From positions 1-58,515 of the forward strand of contig CAAEHI010000056.1 in the NCBI GenBank assembly GCA_900755685.1: 58,515 nt of DNA. The letters run 5' to 3'. The notes beneath the pieces are model-generated. The model searched no databases. It saw only the letters and a program-made list of their open reading frames with translations, and had not been told where the DNA came from. Both the position numbers and the translations under genes were made by a program. Numbering within the stretch: position 1 is the first letter of the stretch; every line of letters begins with the position of its first letter. Source of the stretch: an uncultured Collinsella sp. (GTDB taxonomy: Bacteria > Actinomycetota > Coriobacteriia > Coriobacteriales > Coriobacteriaceae). Shown here piece by piece: positions 16,901 to 24,187 of the stretch.

Positions 16901-18244
16901 CTACTCGGCGAGAGCCTCCTGCTTGGCGATTGCCTTCTCGGAAATCTTCATAAAGGGCAGGTAGACGGCCATGCCAATGACAATCTCGAGAGCCTGCCAC
17001 ACGCCGGCGCGCCAGTCAAAGCCCGTAGCGAGCAGGGCATTGATGACGGGAGGCATGGTCCAGGGCACCTGGGCGATGCAGGGGCTGATGATGCCTGCGC
17101 AGGTAAGGCCATAGGTGATGCCGATGAACAGATCGGGAAGAAGGACGAACGGGATCATGAGCGGCAGGTTGTACACGATGGGGTAACCGTAGATAACCGG
17201 CTCGTTGATGTTGAACAGACCAGGCAGGATAGCCATCTTGGAAACGGTCTCGGAAGCCTTGTTCTTGGAGAACAGGAGCGTGTCGAGCAGAAGCATGAGG
17301 GTGCAGCCCGAGCCGCCGATGAGGGCGAAGCTGTTAACGATCTGCATGTTCATGTAGTGATCGGGCTGGATGGTGCCACCGGCGGCAAAGGTAGCCATGT
17401 TGTCGACGATGAGCATAGTCAGGATCGGCTCGACGGTAGCGCCAGAGATGGTGGACTGGTGAATACCGACGCAGAACAGCAGGTTAGCAAGGGTGTAGAT
17501 GAGGATAACAGCCCACGGACCGGCGTTCATGATACTCTTGAGCGGGTTGGAGATGCACGTGGAGATGATGGTGCACAGATCGGTGCCGGCGCACACGGCG
17601 AGCAGGGCTGCGGCAAGAGCGAAGATCGCGAGGTTGAGCAGCATCGGGATCATGACGTTGAAGGAGTTGGAGACCGCGGGAGGCACGCCCTCGCCCAGCT
17701 TAACCTTGAGCTTCTCGACGCCAGAAATCTTGATGAAGAGCGAGACGGAAAGCAGGGCGATGATAATAGCCGAGAACAGACCGTTGGTGCCGGTGTTGGC
17801 AGTCGAAAGGGCGCCCGTGACCTCGGCGGAGGTGATCTTGTCGGTGAGCAGCGGGCTCGTGGCGGCAAGCGAGGCGGTGATCTGCTGCGGCATCATGATG
17901 ACGAAAGCAGAGATAGCGACGACCACGCAAGCGAGCGGGTTATCGAAACGCTTGTTCTTAGCGAGGCTGTAGCCAATCAATCCGGCCAAGATAATGGCAG
18001 AGACGTTGAGGGTGCCCAGCGTAATTGCCGAACCCCACGTCTGAAGGTTGGCAAGGCCCGCCGCATCGAGCGGGAACAGAGGGAACACGACGTTGTTAAT
18101 AAGAACCGCGATACCCGCAAGGATATAGAGCGGCGTGATGGTCGCGAAGGCGTCACGCAGGGAACGCAGGTGAACCTGGTTTCCCACCTTCGCAGAGACC
18201 TCGGCAAACTTGTCGAGGAAGCTCTTTCCGTTGTCACTGGCCAT
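16901..18244 (-). CDS. PTS lactose/cellobiose-type IIC permease
   Basis: 447 residues, about ten membrane segments, of the LacE/ChbC EIIC family. NEPVIYGYPIVYNLPLMIPF is the conserved sugar-binding region, and the N-terminus (FLDKFAEVSAKVGNQVHLRSLRDAF) is the usual amphipathic start. Transports and phosphorylates a beta-glucoside such as cellobiose or diacetylchitobiose; the exact sugar cannot be read. Next to GH1, IIB and IIA. Confidence 0.94.
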   Translation of the reverse strand: MASDNGKSFLDKFAEVSAKVGNQVHLRSLRDAFATITPLYILAGIAVLINNVVFPLFPLDAAGLANLQTWGSAITLGTLNVSAIILAGLIGYSLAKNKRFDNPLACVVVAISAFVIMMPQQITASLAATSPLLTDKITSAEVTGALSTANTGTNGLFSAIIIALLSVSLFIKISGVEKLKVKLGEGVPPAVSNSFNVMIPMLLNLAIFALAAALLAVCAGTDLCTIISTCISNPLKSIMNAGPWAVILIYTLANLLFCVGIHQSTISGATVEPILTMLIVDNMATFAAGGTIQPDHYMNMQIVNSFALIGGSGCTLMLLLDTLLFSKNKASETVSKMAILPGLFNINEPVIYGYPIVYNLPLMIPFVLLPDLFIGITYGLTCAGIISPCIAQVPWTMPPVINALLATGFDWRAGVWQALEIVIGMAVYLPFMKISEKAIAKQEALAE

Positions 18245-18364
18245 GATTGCTCCTAACTTTCAAATCCGGCCTTTTCCTATGCGCACGGTGGTCTGTCGCC
18301 CTCTGCCTCCAGATGTGCCATGTGTTGCGCGCAGCGGCGCGCGGTCTGGGCGTTCGCCCGTTCG

Positions 18365-19765
18365 CTAATCAACCACGTGAGTCGTGGCGACCTGCTTGAG
18401 CCAAGCTGCCGACTTCTTAAGGCGGCGCTTGTAGCCGTCCATAAGGTCGACCTCGACAAAACCGTAACGGTTCTTAAAGGCATTCGCCCAAGACCAGTTA
18501 TCGATGACGGCCCAATAATGGTATCCACGGCACTTGGCGCCCTCGTCGATGGCCTTGGCCACCCACTCCAGGTGCTGACGTACAAAGTCGACGCGGTAGT
18601 CATCCTGGATGGTTCCTTCGGCGTCACGGTTCTTGTATTCGTCCATGATGCCGATGCCGTTCTCGGAAACGAACCACTCAAGATCGGGGTAGTTCTTAGC
18701 GCAGTCCATGCCAAAGTCGTAGAGGCCCTGCGGGTAGATCTCCCAGCCGCGGCTCTCGTTCATAACGGCGTCGGGCCATACGTACTCGTCGGCAAAGTGC
18801 GGCAGGCCGTACTGGTCGACCTTGCTCGCCGGCGCCTGAACACGCGTGGGGTGGTAGTAGTTGCAGCCGAGCCAGTCGACAACACCCTGCTTGAGGATCT
18901 CTTGGTCGCCGGCGCGGAACGGGAGCTTAACGCCGCCCTCGGCCAGGCTGTCGAGCACGTCGGCAGGAAGCTCGCCCTTGGTGATGAGGTCGAGCCACCA
19001 GCGGTTGTTGATGCCGCTGGTCATGCGCACGGCCTCGAGGTCCGCCTCGCTGGGATTCTCCTTGGTGTAGACCGGGGTAAAGCAGTTGATCATGCCGATC
19101 TTGGCATCGGCGCGAATAGCGCCCTCGTCATAGGCGCGACGATAGTTGGCCACGGCCAGCGCGTGCGCCAGCGAGATGTGATACTGCACGGTGCGGGCGC
19201 GGTTGAAGTCGTGGAGCTGCGGGAACCACACGCCCTCCTGATAGCGCTGCTCGGGCTCGACGATGGGCTCGTTAAAGGTGAACCAGTACTTAATCTCCTG
19301 GCCAAACTCGTGGAAGGCGACGTCGGCGTAATGTGCGTAAGCCTCGACAACCTCACGGCTCTCCCAGCCGCCACGGTTAAAGAGGTAGGTGGGCATGTCA
19401 AAGTGGTACAAGTTGACAAACGGCTCCAAGCCGGCTTCGCGAGAGGCGCGGAACAACTCGTGATACCACGCGGCACCTTCCTCGTTGAGGTTGCCGTCGG
19501 CATCGAGCAGACGGCTCCACTGGATGGAAGTGCGATAGGTATCCAGACCCAAGTCCTTCAAAATGCGAAGGTCTTCCTGGTACTTGGCCATAAAGTCATT
19601 GCCGGCGTAAGAGCCAACGCGGTTGTAGAACGAACCCAGATCCTGGATGGACCAGGTGTCCCACAGGTTCTCGAGCTTGCCGCCCTGGTTCCACTGACCC
19701 TCAGTCTGCGGGCCGGACATAGCAGCGCCAAAGAAGAAGTCGTTGGGCAGCTGATACTGTGCCAT
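18365..19765 (-). CDS. Glycoside hydrolase family 1, 6-phospho-beta-glucosidase type
   Basis: 466 residues. The acid/base Glu is in WFTFNEPIVEPE (~175) and the nucleophile Glu in WFVSENGIGI (~375). In the C-terminal loop DNWSWANAFKNRYGF the Ser before Trp (Glu in non-phospho enzymes) points to a phosphorylated substrate, although the Lys expected seven residues after that Ser is Asn, with Lys one place earlier. The ATG at 19765 follows AGGA; a TTG lies directly upstream. First gene of the PTS operon, divergent from the GntR regulator. Confidence 0.92.
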   Translation of the reverse strand: MAQYQLPNDFFFGAAMSGPQTEGQWNQGGKLENLWDTWSIQDLGSFYNRVGSYAGNDFMAKYQEDLRILKDLGLDTYRTSIQWSRLLDADGNLNEEGAAWYHELFRASREAGLEPFVNLYHFDMPTYLFNRGGWESREVVEAYAHYADVAFHEFGQEIKYWFTFNEPIVEPEQRYQEGVWFPQLHDFNRARTVQYHISLAHALAVANYRRAYDEGAIRADAKIGMINCFTPVYTKENPSEADLEAVRMTSGINNRWWLDLITKGELPADVLDSLAEGGVKLPFRAGDQEILKQGVVDWLGCNYYHPTRVQAPASKVDQYGLPHFADEYVWPDAVMNESRGWEIYPQGLYDFGMDCAKNYPDLEWFVSENGIGIMDEYKNRDAEGTIQDDYRVDFVRQHLEWVAKAIDEGAKCRGYHYWAVIDNWSWANAFKNRYGFVEVDLMDGYKRRLKKSAAWLKQVATTHVVD

Positions 19766-19803
19766 CAAAGTCCTCGCTTTCGTGTTCTAGAGCTTCCGGT
19801 TGG

Positions 19804-19889
19804 AGACGGGTTTGCTTTGGCAGGTTATCCGGCGCGGGCGCGCACCGGCCATACCGATATCCAACCCGCCAAAACAAAACCGTCCCCAA
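19804..19889. repeat. Palindromic repeat family D, long form
   Basis: Outer arms of about 22 nt (GACGGGTTTGCTTTGGCAGG and its near complement) matching at 19 of 22 positions, around a GC-rich centre. It lies between the GH1 start codon and its likely promoter, so it would be in the 5' untranslated leader. Confidence 0.8.
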
Positions 19890-19932
19890 ACGGTCGATCC
19901 TGTTGTGCGGAAGGATTCCGTTCGTTGCTTAA

Positions 19933-19960
19933 ACTATAGCGCTCTAATTTTAAAAGTAAA
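19933..19960 (-). promoter_or_regulatory. Candidate promoter of the GH1-PTS operon
   Basis: Minus-strand TTTACT (19960-19955), 16-nt spacer, TATAGT (19938-19933). The word AAAAGTAA overlaps the -35. Confidence 0.5.
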
Positions 19961-20040
19961 GCGTCTTTTTCTTTTTTCTTTCTCGAACTTCTTAGATAAA
20001 AGTAATATGGATGCCCTGTTGAGGGTTATACTTACTTTTT
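19950..20040. promoter_or_regulatory. Three AAAAGTAA words, candidate GntR operators
   Basis: AAAAGTAA occurs at about 19952 and 19998 on + and, inverted, at about 20031-20038. One copy covers the GH1 promoter and the last lies beside TATACT (20027-20032), a possible -10 for the regulator gene. The spacing fits autoregulation plus control of the operon. Confidence 0.4.
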
Positions 20041-20069
20041 GTATTCATATATGTCGGAAAGGAGGTTCC

Positions 20070-20789
20070 ATGATTCCCAAATACGAGGCGATAGCTGCAG
20101 ATATTCGTCGAAGTATCGAGGATGGCGCTCTTAAACCGGGCGACAAGCTTCCCACCGTCGTTGAGTTCTGTGAGCTCTATAGCGTTTCCAAAATCACCGT
20201 CAAACGAGCTGTCGAGCAAATCACCGAGGAAGGTCTTATTACCAGCCGGCGCGGATCGGGTATCTACGTTAAGGACACGGCGGGACTTCCCGGCCAGGCG
20301 TTTTTCCAGGGCAAAAACGACCGTGCCCAGGGCTTTTCGTATGAGCACCGCGGGGAAAAGGTGACCTCGGTGGTCTACGATTTCTCGATTGTTAATCCAC
20401 CAGCGGACATCGCAGCCCAGCTGGGAATTGCCGAGGATGACTTTGCCTATCACGTCGTGCGCGTGCGTCAGGCCGATGGGAAGCCCATCGTTATCGAGTA
20501 CACCTACATGCCCCTCGAGCTGATTCCAGGCCTTAAAAAGAAGGACCTGTACGGATCGGTCTACCATTTCATCCGCGAGCAATGCGGGCTGAAAATTTCG
20601 AGCTTCCACCGTACCATTCGCGCCGTGGCAGCAACCGAGGAAGAAGCCAATCGCCTGGACACCAAACCTGGCTCTCCCCTGCTCGAGCTCGCCCAGATTG
20701 GCTTTTTGGACAGCGGCGCCGCCTTTGAGTATTCGGTCTCGCGCAACGTTGGCGACCGCTTTGAGTTGCACAACGTAACGTTGGCATAG
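20070..20789 (+). CDS. GntR/HutC-family regulator with UTRA domain
   Basis: 239 residues. Residues 1-70 form the winged helix (MIPKYEAIAADIRRSIEDG, KLPTVVEFCELYSVSKITVKRAVEQI, GLITSRRGSGIYV). Residues ~85-235 form a UTRA ligand domain (VVRVRQADGKPIVIEYTYMPLELIPG). The start has AAAGGAGG four nt upstream at 20058. HutC-type regulators usually bind a phosphosugar; as it is divergent from the GH1-PTS operon, it probably represses that operon until a phospho-beta-glucoside appears (inference). Confidence 0.92.
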   Translation: MIPKYEAIAADIRRSIEDGALKPGDKLPTVVEFCELYSVSKITVKRAVEQITEEGLITSRRGSGIYVKDTAGLPGQAFFQGKNDRAQGFSYEHRGEKVTSVVYDFSIVNPPADIAAQLGIAEDDFAYHVVRVRQADGKPIVIEYTYMPLELIPGLKKKDLYGSVYHFIREQCGLKISSFHRTIRAVAATEEEANRLDTKPGSPLLELAQIGFLDSGAAFEYSVSRNVGDRFELHNVTLA

Positions 20790-20863
20790 GTTTTTGTAGT
20801 CATCCGGGCGCTCGCTTTGAGCTGTTTTGTGCAGCGCCCGCACAACACAATGGGGGTATGAAC

Positions 20864-21796
20864 ATGTCCGATTTGATTAAGCTGACGCCCATCTTCCACG
20901 AGAAGATCTGGGGCGGCCGCCAGCTCGAAACCGTATTTGGTTACGACATTCCCGATGGTCCCATCGGTGAGTGCTGGGCCATCTCGGCCCACCCCAACGG
21001 CGACTGCCAGATCGCTGAGGGCCCGTACGCCGGTCACACGCTGTCATGGCTGTGGGCCGAGCACCGCGAGCTCTTTGGCAACTGCGAGGGCAAGGAGTTC
21101 CCGCTGCTCATTAAAATTCTGGACGCCAAGGACGACCTTTCGATCCAGATTCATCCCAACGACGAGTACGCCGCCAAGCACGAGAACGGCAGCCTGGGCA
21201 AAACCGAGTGCTGGTATGTGCTGGACTGCGAGCCCGGCGCCACAATCATCGTCGGCCAGCGTGCCAAGGACCGCGCCGAGGCCGCACAGATGATCGAGGA
21301 AGGCCGTTGGGACGACATGCTCAACGTGTTGCCGATCCACAAGGGCGACTTTTTCCAGATTGATTCCGGTACCGTGCACGCCATCAAGACCGGCACGCTC
21401 ATTTTGGAGACGCAGCAGTCGAGCGACGTGACATATCGCCTGTACGACTACGACCGTCCCGGCACCGATGGCAAGCTGCGCCCGCTGCACATTGAGCAGA
21501 GCCTCGACTGCATCGACTTTGATGCTCAGGCTCCGACCGACGGCACGGTGACCGCGCCCGAGGTGGACGGCGTGACCGAGCTCGAGTCTAACTCCTGCTA
21601 CACCGTCGATCGCGTGCGTGTCGACGGCAGCAAGACCCTCGACCAGCGCTGGCCCTTCATGTGCCTGTCGGTCATCGACGGCGAAGGCACCGTCTGCGGC
21701 GACCCCGTCCACAAGGGAAGCCACCTGCTGGCACCCAGCACCGTCAACTCCATTGACCTCGAAGGCAAGATGGAACTGATTATCAGCCACCTCTAG
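20864..21796 (+). CDS. manA: Class I mannose-6-phosphate isomerase
   Basis: About 310 residues. Zinc-site motifs of the type I cupin: LSIQIHPNDEYAAKHENG with His and the Glu of GKTECWYVL, and GTVHAIKTGTLILETQQSSDVTYRLYDY. Interconverts mannose-6-P and fructose-6-P. This short (~310 aa) form is the bacterial ManA seen in Bacillus. ATG 20864 (MSDLIKL) is preferred to 20858 because the GGGGG ribosome site is 7 nt before it. Same strand as the GntR gene, 74 nt after it. Confidence 0.93.
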   Translation: MSDLIKLTPIFHEKIWGGRQLETVFGYDIPDGPIGECWAISAHPNGDCQIAEGPYAGHTLSWLWAEHRELFGNCEGKEFPLLIKILDAKDDLSIQIHPNDEYAAKHENGSLGKTECWYVLDCEPGATIIVGQRAKDRAEAAQMIEEGRWDDMLNVLPIHKGDFFQIDSGTVHAIKTGTLILETQQSSDVTYRLYDYDRPGTDGKLRPLHIEQSLDCIDFDAQAPTDGTVTAPEVDGVTELESNSCYTVDRVRVDGSKTLDQRWPFMCLSVIDGEGTVCGDPVHKGSHLLAPSTVNSIDLEGKMELIISHL

Positions 21797-21813
21797 GTCA
21801 CCGGTCCCCAAGC

Positions 21814-21946
21814 GCTCGTCGGGACGGGGCGCGGGGGTTTGGTCGCCTGCTCGGACAGTCCTGCTCGCACGGAGAGCACATTAAGTGCTCTCCGGCTCGT
21901 GCGGAACTCGCGATCGATCAAACCCCCGCGCCCCGTCCCGACGAGC
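21814..21946. repeat. Nested palindromic element, copy 1
   Basis: Perfect 27-bp outer arms (21814-21840 and 21920-21946, beginning GCTCGTCGGGACGGGG) enclose a 79-nt core. The core contains a hairpin GAGAGCAC/GTGCTCTC with loop ATTAA. The core in reverse complement is nearly identical to that of copy 2 at 24051-24180, while the arms are unrelated. Confidence 0.92.
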
Positions 21947-21962
21947 CTCTGGCTAGTTACGA

Positions 21963-22018
21963 CAATCAAAAAGCAACAAGGGGCTCCCCCGCTCATCAAA
22001 CGGGAGAGCCCCTCGCCA
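21963..22018 (-). terminator. Terminator hairpin T1, directly repeated at 23909
   Basis: GGGGCTCCCCC...GGGAGAGCCCC stem with CGCTCATCAAA in the loop. On the minus strand it is followed by TTGTTGCTTTTTG and would end the AbiEii-like gene. About 50 bp including the leader is shared with T2. Confidence 0.82.
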
Positions 22019-22038
22019 TACATAACGAATCAAGGTGC

Positions 22039-22806
22039 CTATAGGTAGACCTTTTCGAGAAACGATAATGTGTCCTGAAGACGTGCTCTCTCTTTACGAT
22101 CGGTCTGCCGATTTACATAAGAAGAAAAGTCCGCAAAGAAGTCTCCGGCATCAGCCCTCATTTGCTCTATTAGCTCCAAGCGAGCCGAAGGCGGCAACAA
22201 ACCCGCAAGTCGAACAATATCCGAGCGATGCTTTCGTCGATCTTTATCGTTGCAATGGCGCCCTTCTTCATAGCTCCTATTGATATCAATGTGTGCACGC
22301 ATCTTGAGGGGAATGATATGGAGCGCATCGAGCAACGTAATGCCCTCTACGTTCGTTGCGTTGTCGCGAATAAATTCGTAGTAGCCATCGTCGAGAATAA
22401 TTGCCGAAAGACTTGATACGGCCCCGTCAAAGGAAAGAGGTGCCACTTCGCTCGTTTCATCTTCGAGCACAAAATCAGGATGTCGGGCAAATAGCTCAAT
22501 TTGGCCGGGATAGTCTAGGACTTGCCTTGATCCTTCGGGCAAACAGAACCGATAGTAAGTGTACCTTCCATCGCCGACCTTTCCAGTCTCATATCCGGCA
22601 GCTTTGATAAATGCCCACAATGCAGTGGCGAATTCAACGCCTTTCCCATCAACAATTACGACGACATCCAAGTCTTCAGTAGCTCTAAACGAATCGCCCT
22701 CATTGTCAAATAGAACGCTGCAGGCCCCTCCACCAATAAGGACGTAACCGCCTTTACAGCCGCTCATGGCATCGGCAAATCGCTCTATTCCCCTCACTTT
22801 TGACAT
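22039..22806 (-). CDS. AbiEii-like nucleotidyltransferase
   Basis: 255 residues. The nucleotidyltransferase-fold signature is GYVLIGGGACSVLF (GGG at 25-27) followed by RATEDLDVVV (TxDLD, residues 43-47), the metal-binding pattern of AbiEii/AbiGii toxins. AbiEii proteins are toxins of type IV toxin-antitoxin or abortive-infection systems. The ATG at 22806 has GGAGG ahead of it and lies 13 nt inside the upstream gene, so the two are coupled. Base composition is visibly lower in GC than the neighbours. Toxicity is inferred, not shown; it could also be a housekeeping-like transferase. Confidence 0.8.
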   Translation of the reverse strand: MSKVRGIERFADAMSGCKGGYVLIGGGACSVLFDNEGDSFRATEDLDVVVIVDGKGVEFATALWAFIKAAGYETGKVGDGRYTYYRFCLPEGSRQVLDYPGQIELFARHPDFVLEDETSEVAPLSFDGAVSSLSAIILDDGYYEFIRDNATNVEGITLLDALHIIPLKMRAHIDINRSYEEGRHCNDKDRRKHRSDIVRLAGLLPPSARLELIEQMRADAGDFFADFSSYVNRQTDRKERARLQDTLSFLEKVYL

Positions 22807-23816
22807 ATCGTCCTCCTGAGCTGTTCGACCGCGTCGAGCAGACGATCTTCTTTGTAATCTGCTTTTGCGCAAGCAACGTATAAGGAAAACGGGTCGACAC
22901 ACTGCAAACCCGTCGCGTCAAAACTAATATCGGACGGCGCGTCCACGGGATACGACCAGACCTCAATCACAACTGCCGCCGGTTCGTACCACTGAGCCTC
23001 CAGCCATCTGTCGCCCATATGCTCTTTCAAGGCCTCTAGCTGATATTTTTCGAGAGCAATGGTTGGAGCAGAGTCTTCATGGGCAAGGTCGGACATATAG
23101 CTAAGGGCAGACACACCGGAAAGCAGCGCATCAACGGCACGTAGCTCTGTTCTCTCGATAACCTTCTTGAGCCGGATTCGCTCTAAAACTGGCGTGCGAA
23201 GATAGTCCTCAAACCCATCTAGCAACGTCTCGGTCGACAGCCCGGCGTCACACAATATACGCTTTTTGCCGTCCCGCATAATCAACCCAGGAGCTATAGC
23301 GGCGATTTCCGAAAGATAGCCGCTGACGCTTGCCGCGCTTTTGCCACACAGACGCGCTAGGTCGCCGGCGGAGCAGTCAACCCATCGTCCCGCAATGAGA
23401 TTTAGGACGATTCGTTGAGATTGGGACGAAAGCGGAGCAGCAGGAGAAGCACCCAGCACTTCATCGGAAATAACGGCTCCGATAAACGGCAGGAACGCAT
23501 TTCGCTCATCTCGGATATATGCGATTCCCTCTGAAGAAAGCGCGCGCATAAAACCTAAATCCATAGCATCCCAGCAAATTGCCACCGGACGAGCATCTAA
23601 CGTACGCACTGCATTGACGAGATTTCGCGCCGAAATGACACTGGGCGGTTCTTTAGGTTCCGCAACAATAAAACGGCCCTGCTCAGACATGCCAAGCCGT
23701 GCCAAGCGAAGCGAATACCGCTCAAGATACATGCGAGGAATCTGCATCTCAACTGGCTCCGGGTCGATGGCGAGCTCTAAAGAGAAGAGTCTTTTTGGGA
23801 GACAATTTAGCAGCAT
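22794..23816 (-). CDS. Winged-helix protein, putative cognate antitoxin/regulator of the AbiEii-like gene
   Basis: 340 residues. A winged-helix segment lies near residues 130-200 (SSQSQRIVLNLIAGRWVDCSAGDLARLCGKSAASVSGYLSEIA contains the helix-turn-helix DLARLCGKSAASVSGYL). The C-terminal half resembles the part of AbiEi-like partners that precedes the nucleotidyltransferase, but the usual short AbiEi antitoxin layout (N-terminal HTH, ~200-290 aa) is not followed; here ~130 residues precede the HTH. ATG 23816 is preferred to a TTG at 23822 on ribosome-site spacing. A 7-bp inverted repeat overlaps its promoter, consistent with autoregulation. Confidence 0.6.
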   Translation of the reverse strand: MLLNCLPKRLFSLELAIDPEPVEMQIPRMYLERYSLRLARLGMSEQGRFIVAEPKEPPSVISARNLVNAVRTLDARPVAICWDAMDLGFMRALSSEGIAYIRDERNAFLPFIGAVISDEVLGASPAAPLSSQSQRIVLNLIAGRWVDCSAGDLARLCGKSAASVSGYLSEIAAIAPGLIMRDGKKRILCDAGLSTETLLDGFEDYLRTPVLERIRLKKVIERTELRAVDALLSGVSALSYMSDLAHEDSAPTIALEKYQLEALKEHMGDRWLEAQWYEPAAVVIEVWSYPVDAPSDISFDATGLQCVDPFSLYVACAKADYKEDRLLDAVEQLRRTICQK

Positions 23817-23833
23817 GTCCAATCACCCTTTTC

Positions 23834-23865
23834 ATTTCAGTTACATTTTAGTATCTATCTGAAAT
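23834..23865. promoter_or_regulatory. Inverted-repeat operator candidate of the AbiE-like pair
   Basis: Perfect ATTTCAG ... CTGAAAT arms (23834-23840 and 23859-23865), 18 nt apart, touching the -10 box. Confidence 0.6.
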
Positions 23866-23891
23866 TATACTGAATCGTATAAAACGCTCAA
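23864..23891 (-). promoter_or_regulatory. Promoter of the AbiE-like pair
   Basis: TTGAGC (23891-23886), 16-nt spacer, TATAAT (23869-23864). A near-consensus -10 about 50 nt before the start codon. Confidence 0.65.
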
Positions 23892-23908
23892 TCCCTAAAG
23901 TCATAAGA

Positions 23909-23965
23909 AACAATCCAAACGCAATAAAGAGGCTCCCCCGCTCATCAAATGGGGGAGCCCCTACT
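23909..23965. terminator. Terminator hairpin T2, direct repeat of T1
   Basis: GGCTCCCCCGCTCATCAAA then GGGGGAGCCCC; shares the ACAATC-AAA-GCAA leader with T1. On the minus strand it lies between pcrA and the AbiE-like pair and is followed by CTCTTTATT. Confidence 0.78.
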
Positions 23966-24050
23966 CACATCTATTTATCTATCAGCCCACCCGGCTCTCC
24001 AGATCAAAAAGCGGACGAGCAGAGCGGCGTTCGCAAGCAACGTTACCCAA

Positions 24051-24180
24051 GGACCTGGGCGGGCGTATGGGACAACATCGATCGCGAGTTCCGCACGCAA
24101 AGGAGAGCACTTAATGTGCTCTCCGTCTTGCGCAGGACTGCCCGAGCAGGCGATGTTGCCCCATACGCCCGCCCAGGTCC
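24051..24180. repeat. Nested palindromic element, copy 2
   Basis: 30-bp outer arms (24051-24080 and 24151-24180, beginning GGACCTGGGCGGGCG) with one mismatch. The core shares three blocks with the reverse complement of copy 1: ATCGATCGCGAGTTCCGCAC, GGAGAGCACTTAATGTGCTC and GCAGGACTG-CCGAGCAGG. The 365-nt gap 23823-24187 is filled by this element, T2 and the promoter above. Confidence 0.92.
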
Positions 24181-24187
24181 GCCGGGA

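Noticed and set aside
21797..24187. Composite transposon with IS ends
   Set aside because: No transposase gene lies between the flanking elements, and no target duplication could be found.
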